Source: an uncultured Tateyamaria sp. (GTDB lineage Bacteria > Pseudomonadota > Alphaproteobacteria > Rhodobacterales > Rhodobacteraceae). From it: DNA of 64,000 nucleotides. The stretch spans positions 1 to 64,000 of the forward strand of contig NZ_CANKXW010000008.1 of assembly GCF_947487805.1 (NCBI RefSeq), in the 5' to 3' direction. Below are positions 58,848-64,000 of the stretch, piece by piece. Positions within the stretch are counted from its first letter, which is position 1. Each line of letters opens with the position of its first letter. The position numbers and the translations under genes were made by a program. Below the pieces are notes generated by a model. That model worked only from the letters and a program-made list of their open reading frames with translations, did no database searches and was not told where the DNA came from.

Positions 58848-59636
58848 CTAGCGCAGCTTCGGGGGGCGGTCCGGATCGGATCCCGGTGCGGACGGTGCCG
58901 GGGCGGATGTGGGCGCAGGCTGCGGCAGGTCAAACCGCAACCCCACCCGCGCCAGCCGCGCCGTCACAGGGTCGGAAGCATCGAAAAAGCCCACATCCAT
59001 CGCGCCCGCCTCGATCCCGGAAAAGGTCAACGCCTCCGCCGCCGCACGGGCCAACGCGTCCTCGGCACCGGGGGCCGCGCCAATCACGGCCAGCAGGTGG
59101 CCGCGCGCGCCATCGGTGTCCGTCGTGCCCACCAGATAGGCCATATGCGCCAGCCCCGTCGCCGTCGCCAGCTTGGTATCGAGCGCGGAAATCAGTACGT
59201 CGGGCAACCCTGTCGGGGCCGACACCTCCGCCAACCGCGCCTCGATCTCGTCCGGCCCATGGCTCAGCGTCTGGGCCAGCCAGCGCACCCCGTCCGCATC
59301 CAGCAGGAAGGACGAGGGCGCCACATCAAGGTTCAAACCCAGCCCCAGCCCCTGTTCGGCCAGCAGGCCAGCAATCACCCGGCCCGACAGCGCGGCATAG
59401 GGGGCTTCGGCCCCCACGAAAGCCGCCAGCCGTTCCTCACGGTCAAAGACCAGCACCAGCGGGCCAGCGCCGGGATCAAAGACTTGCGGCGTGACCTGAT
59501 CCCCTTCGGCCTCCGACTCCAGCAGTAGGAACAGTTCCGCATCGCCCAGACGCTCAAAGAACCGCAGGCGTGCCGCGTCCTCGTCCGGTGCCGCCTCCAT
59601 GGCCGCGTGGGCCTGATCCAATGCCGTATCCGTCAT
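58848..59636 (-). CDS. SseB-family protein
   Basis: RLRFFERLGDAELFLLLE...TPQVFDPGAGPLVLVFDREERLAAFVG. Confidence 0.85.
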   Translation of the reverse strand: MTDTALDQAHAAMEAAPDEDAARLRFFERLGDAELFLLLESEAEGDQVTPQVFDPGAGPLVLVFDREERLAAFVGAEAPYAALSGRVIAGLLAEQGLGLGLNLDVAPSSFLLDADGVRWLAQTLSHGPDEIEARLAEVSAPTGLPDVLISALDTKLATATGLAHMAYLVGTTDTDGARGHLLAVIGAAPGAEDALARAAAEALTFSGIEAGAMDVGFFDASDPVTARLARVGLRFDLPQPAPTSAPAPSAPGSDPDRPPKLR

Positions 59637-59714
59637 GTCTGTCCCTCTTGCGCACTGCCAGATGTCTGGTGCCCACCGGGTATTGCGCCACGCCGGGTGA
59701 GGCAAGGGGGCTGA

Positions 59715-60296
59715 TCACTGCAACAGCCGCGCCACCCGTCGCTGGATCCGTGGCACGATCTCGGCCTCGAACCAGTCGTTCTGCTTCAGCCAGCGATTGT
59801 TGCGCGGGCTCGGGTGCGGCAGGACGAACACTCCGTCCTCGCCCGCGCCCGACGTTCGCACCGCGTCCCGCACGGAGTACCCCTTGAGGTAGGGCGCGTG
59901 CCACGCGATCGCATAAGCCCCGAGGATCAGGGTAAGTTCGACGTCCTCCAGCATCTCCATCACCGGCGCGCGCCAAGTGGCGGCGCATTCGGGCCGGGGC
60001 GGTGCATCCCCGCCGGGAGCGCTGCCGGGAAAGCACAGGCCCATCGGAAAAATGCCGATGCGCGGGTCGGTGTAGAACGCATCCCGGTCGATCCCCATCC
60101 ATGCACGCAGCCGTTCGCCCGACGGATCATCAAAGGGTCGATTCTTGTAATGCGTGATCCGCCCCGGCGCCTGCCCCACGATCAAAATACGTGCGCCCGC
60201 CGACAGCTGAAAGATCGGGTTCGGCCCCAGTGGCAGCCCCTCGCAAACGGTGCAGGCGCGCATTTTGGTCGTCAGGCTGTCAAAATCGCGCGTCAT
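59715..60296 (-). CDS. Uracil-DNA glycosylase family protein
   Basis: CTVCEGLPLGPNPIFQLSAGARILIVGQAPGRITHYKNRPFDDPSGERLRAWMG. Confidence 0.93.
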   Translation of the reverse strand: MTRDFDSLTTKMRACTVCEGLPLGPNPIFQLSAGARILIVGQAPGRITHYKNRPFDDPSGERLRAWMGIDRDAFYTDPRIGIFPMGLCFPGSAPGGDAPPRPECAATWRAPVMEMLEDVELTLILGAYAIAWHAPYLKGYSVRDAVRTSGAGEDGVFVLPHPSPRNNRWLKQNDWFEAEIVPRIQRRVARLLQ

Positions 60297-60449
60297 TCCT
60301 GCAAGGCCTCTGTTATGTTCCAAACCCTTGAGGACAATAGGCATTGGCGCAGCACAGGCAAATCACATCCTTCGCCTGAGATCAGGACGTTTCGAACTTT
60401 TTCGAAATAAAGCTTGCGAGAAACCGTTCATTTCAATATTTCTAGAATC

Positions 60450-60788
60450 ATGAAATTGAATGACGCCCCCACCCTCGACCTCACCCGCGCCGCCGCCGCC
60501 TTTGCAGCCCTCGGTTCCGAACAACGCCTCTCCGTCCTGCGCACGCTTGTCCGGGCCGGGCCCGACGGGCTCAGCATCGGAGAGCTGGGCACGCGTACCG
60601 GCGTGACCGGCTCCACCCTGACGCATCACATGAAAATCCTCACCACCGCCGGCCTCGTCACCCAGGCCCGGCAGGGGCGCTCGATCATCTGCGCGGCAGT
60701 TGCCTTTGACGAGGTGACCAGCCTGTCGACTTTCCTGCTCACCGAATGCTGCGCCGACAGCCCCAACACGGATCATGACCATGGCTGA
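60450..60788 (+). CDS. ArsR-family HTH regulator
   Basis: AAFAALGSEQRLSVLRTLVRAGPDGLSIGELGTRTGVTGSTLTHHMKILTTAGLV. Confidence 0.94.
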   Translation: MKLNDAPTLDLTRAAAAFAALGSEQRLSVLRTLVRAGPDGLSIGELGTRTGVTGSTLTHHMKILTTAGLVTQARQGRSIICAAVAFDEVTSLSTFLLTECCADSPNTDHDHG

Positions 60789-61809
60789 TACCACGACCCA
60801 AACGCCGCAAGAGTGGCGCAAATACCTCGACGGCGCATGGATCGCGTCAGCGTCCGTTCTGCTGATCGTCGCAATTCTGGACCCAGCGCAACTCTGGCCA
60901 ACCGTCCAGTTTGCCGCCTCCGCTCTGCTGGGCACTGCACCCTTTATCGCCTTTGCCGTGCTGGCCGTGGCGTACCTCAAGGCGACAGGGGCCGAAAACC
61001 TGCTGGCCAAGGCGTTCGAGGGCAATCCCGCCCGCATGATCGTCATGGCGGCCCTTCTGGGCGGGCTATCACCTTTTTGTTCCTGCGAAGTGATCCCCTT
61101 CATCGCCGCCCTGCTGGCCGTGGGCGCACCGCTGGGGGCCGTGATGGCCTTCTGGCTCGCCTCACCGCTGATGGATCCCGCAATGTTCGCCATCACCACC
61201 GGCGCCATCAGCCTCGAATTTGCGCTGGCCAAGACCGTGGCCGCCGTAGCGCTCGGGATGTTGGGCGGATTTGGCACGCTGATGCTGGCGGGCACCCCGG
61301 TCTTTGCCGACCCCTTGCGCGAGAAACCCAGCGTCAGCGGATGCTGCGGCGTCAAACAACCCTTCTCCGCCACACCGGTCTGGCGCTTCTGGACGCAGGC
61401 CCCGCGCCGCGACACGTTCCGCAGCACAGCCCTCGAAAACGCCGTTTTCCTGCTGAAATGGCTGACACTGGCCTATGTGATCGAGGCGGTGATGGTGCAC
61501 TACATGCCCGCCGACCTGATCGCCACGGTGCTGGGCGGCACGGGCATCGGCACTGTGATCCTCGGGGCGTTGGTGGGCATGCCCGCCTACCTGAATGGCT
61601 ATGCCGCGGCACCCCTGGTTGCAGAACTGCTGGATCAGGGCATGTCGAACGGGGCCGCAATGTCGTTCATGCTTGCCGGCGGCGTCAGCTGCATCCCCGC
61701 CGCCATCGCGGTCTGGGCACTGGTCAAACCGCGTGTCTTTGCCGCCTATCTCGGCTTTGCCCTCGCCGGGTCGGTTCTGGCGGGCATCACGTGGCAAATG
61801 CTCACCTGA
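60781..61809 (+). CDS. Permease, putative metal/metalloid efflux
   Basis: LLGGLSPFCSCEVIPFIAALLAVGAPLGAVMAFWLASPLMDPAMF; overlaps the ArsR gene. Confidence 0.9.
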   Translation: MADTTTQTPQEWRKYLDGAWIASASVLLIVAILDPAQLWPTVQFAASALLGTAPFIAFAVLAVAYLKATGAENLLAKAFEGNPARMIVMAALLGGLSPFCSCEVIPFIAALLAVGAPLGAVMAFWLASPLMDPAMFAITTGAISLEFALAKTVAAVALGMLGGFGTLMLAGTPVFADPLREKPSVSGCCGVKQPFSATPVWRFWTQAPRRDTFRSTALENAVFLLKWLTLAYVIEAVMVHYMPADLIATVLGGTGIGTVILGALVGMPAYLNGYAAAPLVAELLDQGMSNGAAMSFMLAGGVSCIPAAIAVWALVKPRVFAAYLGFALAGSVLAGITWQMLT

Positions 61810-61867
61810 ACGTGCGCGGGCGACAGTCTCCGCTCGCGCAACAATACACCAGCAATCCTGTACATTT

Positions 61868-61905
61868 GTCACCGACTTGGACATAATGTTGCCCAAGTCG
61901 GTGAC
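61868..61905. promoter_or_regulatory. 13-bp perfect inverted repeat upstream of the capsule-export operon
   Basis: GTCACCGACTTGG 61868-61880 / CCAAGTCGGTGAC 61893-61905. Confidence 0.6.
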
Positions 61906-61993
61906 TAGACCATTAAGACACCTCTGTTAAGGAGGGCACAGGCACCCCACCTGTTATCAGGGGATCATGGAAGGCAATCCGCGGAGCAACGGG

Positions 61994-62653
61994 ATGCTAG
62001 AGTTCGAAAACGTATCCAAGTCCTTCTGGACAGGCACACAGCGCAAGGTGATCCTTGACCGTGTGTCTTTCCGGGTGGAATTGGGCCATTCCTTCGGCGT
62101 GCTGGCGCCCAATGGCACCGGCAAGACGACGTTGATCAACATGATGGCGGGCCTCGAAAAACCGGACGAGGGCGAAATCCGCCGCATGTGCAACATCTCG
62201 TTCCCGCTGGGGTTCATGGGCGGGGTGATCCCGAAAATCTCCGCACATGAAAACTCGCGCTATATCGCGCGGCTCTACGGGCTCGACCCCGATTATGTCG
62301 AAAGCTTCTGCCGCTGGCTCTGCAATCTGGGCGAATATTTCGACCAACCCATCGGCACCTACTCCTCGGGCATGCGGGCGCGGTTTTCCTTTGCGCTGAT
62401 GCTGGCCCTCGACTTTGACATCTACCTGATCGACGAAGGCATGCCGTCCTCCACGGATGTCGACTTCAATCGAAAAGCAGGCGAAGTGTTGCAGGAACGT
62501 CTGCGCACGACCACAATCATCATCGTGTCACATCAGGCGCAGACGCTCGAAAAATTCGCGCGCTCCGCGGCGGTCCTTCTGGATGGCAAACTGCACATGT
62601 TCGACACGCTGGAAGAGGCGAAACGGCTCTATGACTACGAAACCCAAAGCTAG
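61994..62653 (+). CDS. kpsT: ABC-2 polysaccharide export ATPase (KpsT-like)
   Basis: LAPNGTGKTTLINMMAGLEKPDEGEI...TYSSGMRARFSFALMLALDFDIYLIDEG. Confidence 0.94.
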   Translation: MLEFENVSKSFWTGTQRKVILDRVSFRVELGHSFGVLAPNGTGKTTLINMMAGLEKPDEGEIRRMCNISFPLGFMGGVIPKISAHENSRYIARLYGLDPDYVESFCRWLCNLGEYFDQPIGTYSSGMRARFSFALMLALDFDIYLIDEGMPSSTDVDFNRKAGEVLQERLRTTTIIIVSHQAQTLEKFARSAAVLLDGKLHMFDTLEEAKRLYDYETQS

Positions 62654-64000
62654 AAAATTCCGCATCAAGCGGTCGGCACCCAGCCTGGGCAGCGCAGCAG
62701 CGGCCCAGACCCAAGACCAGCAACCGGCGCCTGCGCCGCGTCCCGCCGCCCCCGCTCCGCAACCCGCAGCACAGGCGCCGCAGCCCCCCCGCCCACAGGC
62801 GCAAACGGGCGAAGTCGCCTCGGCCGGTCAGGTCGCGGGCGAGAACACCATCGACGCCATCCGCCAGGAGGGGCTGACAGGCCGCCAATTGCGCATGGCA
62901 CGCCGCGTGGCCCAGAAACACAACCTGCCCGCCACATCGGATTTCGATGCGGTGCGCCTGTTGCGGGACAAGGGGATTGACCCGTTCCAGCGCTCGAACA
63001 TGCTCGAGCTTGTCGTGCCGCAGGCCGGGGCCGAACAGCACGAGGGCGGCGCACCGGACGCCTTCGCCAGCCTGCCCGCCACCACGGGTGGCGCAGGCGC
63101 GCAACAGGGCAAGGTGCAACTGCCCCAGACCGTGCCCGTCAAGAAACAGCAGCTGCCCTCTACCGAAGTCAGCCCCGCCGAACGCCGCGCTGCCGAAATC
63201 CGCAACATCCAGCGCGATATCGGCCGCCGTCGCCGCAAGAAAACCGGCCTTTTGCTGGTGCGGCTCGCGTTCTTTGTGATGCTGCCCACGTTCCTTGCGG
63301 GCTACTACTTCTACAGCATCGCCACACCGATGTACGCGACCAAATCCGAATTCCTGATCATCCAGAACGAGGGATCAGGCGGTGCCGGTCCGCTGGGTGG
63401 CCTCTTGCCGACGCAATTCGCCACCAACGCCGACAGCATCGCGGTGCAGGGCTTTTTGCAATCCAAGGACGCGATGCTCAGGTTGGACCGGGATGTCGGT
63501 TTCAAGTCGCACTTTACCCAGGGCTGGATCGATCCGATCCAGCGGCTGAGCGAAGAGCCCACCAACGAAGAGGCCTACAAGGTCTATAAAAAGAATGTCA
63601 AAATCGGCTATGACCCGACCGAAGGCATGATCCGCATGGAGGTCGCCGCCGCCGATCCGCAAGTTTCCGCCGAGTTCTCGCGCCAGCTGATCGACTATGC
63701 CGAAGAGCGGGTGAACAACCTGTCCGCCCAGAAACGCGACGACCAGATGCGCGACGCCCGCGAAGGGTTCGAACGCGCCGAAGGTGAACGGCGCGCGGCA
63801 CAAGAGGATCTCGTACGTCTTCAGATCGAGGGATCGACCCTCGACCCCGAGGGCGTCATTGCATCCTTGCGGACACAGATCGGACAGCTCGAGACGCAGA
63901 TCATCGAAAAACGGATCGAACTGCAAAGCCTGCTCAACAACGCGCGTCCCAACCAGTCGCGCGTGGATGGCGCGCGCGGCACGCTGCAAATCCTCGAAGA
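62631..64000 (+). CDS. kpsE: Capsule polysaccharide export inner-membrane protein (KpsE-like), 3' end outside window
   Basis: Hand translation from ATG 62631 (MTTKPKARKFRIKRSAPS...); TM LLLVRLAFFVMLPTFLAGYYFYSIATPMYATKSEFLI and a periplasmic coiled coil. Not in the ORF track because it runs off the end. Confidence 0.9.
   Translation, partial: MTTKPKARKFRIKRSAPSLGSAAAAQTQDQQPAPAPRPAAPAPQPAAQAPQPPRPQAQTGEVASAGQVAGENTIDAIRQEGLTGRQLRMARRVAQKHNLPATSDFDAVRLLRDKGIDPFQRSNMLELVVPQAGAEQHEGGAPDAFASLPATTGGAGAQQGKVQLPQTVPVKKQQLPSTEVSPAERRAAEIRNIQRDIGRRRRKKTGLLLVRLAFFVMLPTFLAGYYFYSIATPMYATKSEFLIIQNEGSGGAGPLGGLLPTQFATNADSIAVQGFLQSKDAMLRLDRDVGFKSHFTQGWIDPIQRLSEEPTNEEAYKVYKKNVKIGYDPTEGMIRMEVAAADPQVSAEFSRQLIDYAEERVNNLSAQKRDDQMRDAREGFERAEGERRAAQEDLVRLQIEGSTLDPEGVIASLRTQIGQLETQIIEKRIELQSLLNNARPNQSRVDGARGTLQILE

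Noticed and set aside
1-64000. CRISPR arrays or rRNA genes
   Set aside because: No regularly spaced repeat-spacer pattern, Cas-like proteins or rRNA sequences were recognized; the short repeats near att sites are two to four copies only.

Overview
This is a GC-rich alphaproteobacterial chromosome segment, Rhodobacteraceae-like by gene content. It splits at an intact tRNA-Phe(GAA) gene (33549-33623, minus). Right of the tRNA is ordinary chromosome: yacG-rng-maf-infA, nitrilase, LysR, cobB, hrpB, meaB, rpmB, PCuAC, argF/argD, gcrA, a TPP enzyme plus CoA-transferase, opgC-opgG-opgH, ArsR/permease, and the start of a capsule-export locus. Left of it is a tandem array of integrative elements, each bounded by a 45-46 bp copy of the tRNA-Phe 3' half at 1178-1222, 17905-17950 and 33549-33594. 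Element A (about 16.7 kb) carries a Rep-like HTH protein, MobC, a ColE1-like HEN relaxase with two genes nested out of frame, a candidate PD-(D/E)XK protein, a three-gene toxin-antitoxin-like operon with a perfect 24-bp palindrome upstream, an expanded type I R-M operon (hsdM-hsdS-orf-DUF6615-DUF4268-hsdR), excisionase-like genes and a tyrosine integrase. Element B (about 15.6 kb) carries a helical-CHAT protease-like protein, an HNH nuclease, a second integrase, AlpA, a prim-pol/RepA-like helicase and a 1742-aa nuclease-STAND-NTPase-helical protein resembling Avs defence proteins. A third element at the left edge keeps only an integrase truncated at what looks like an IS end. The best candidates for undescribed biology are the CHAT/HNH locus, the Avs-like protein at the att boundary, the HicA-like/HTH/HigA-like triad and the expanded R-M operon. 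All calls come from reading the sequence and the ORF translations; no database search was run.
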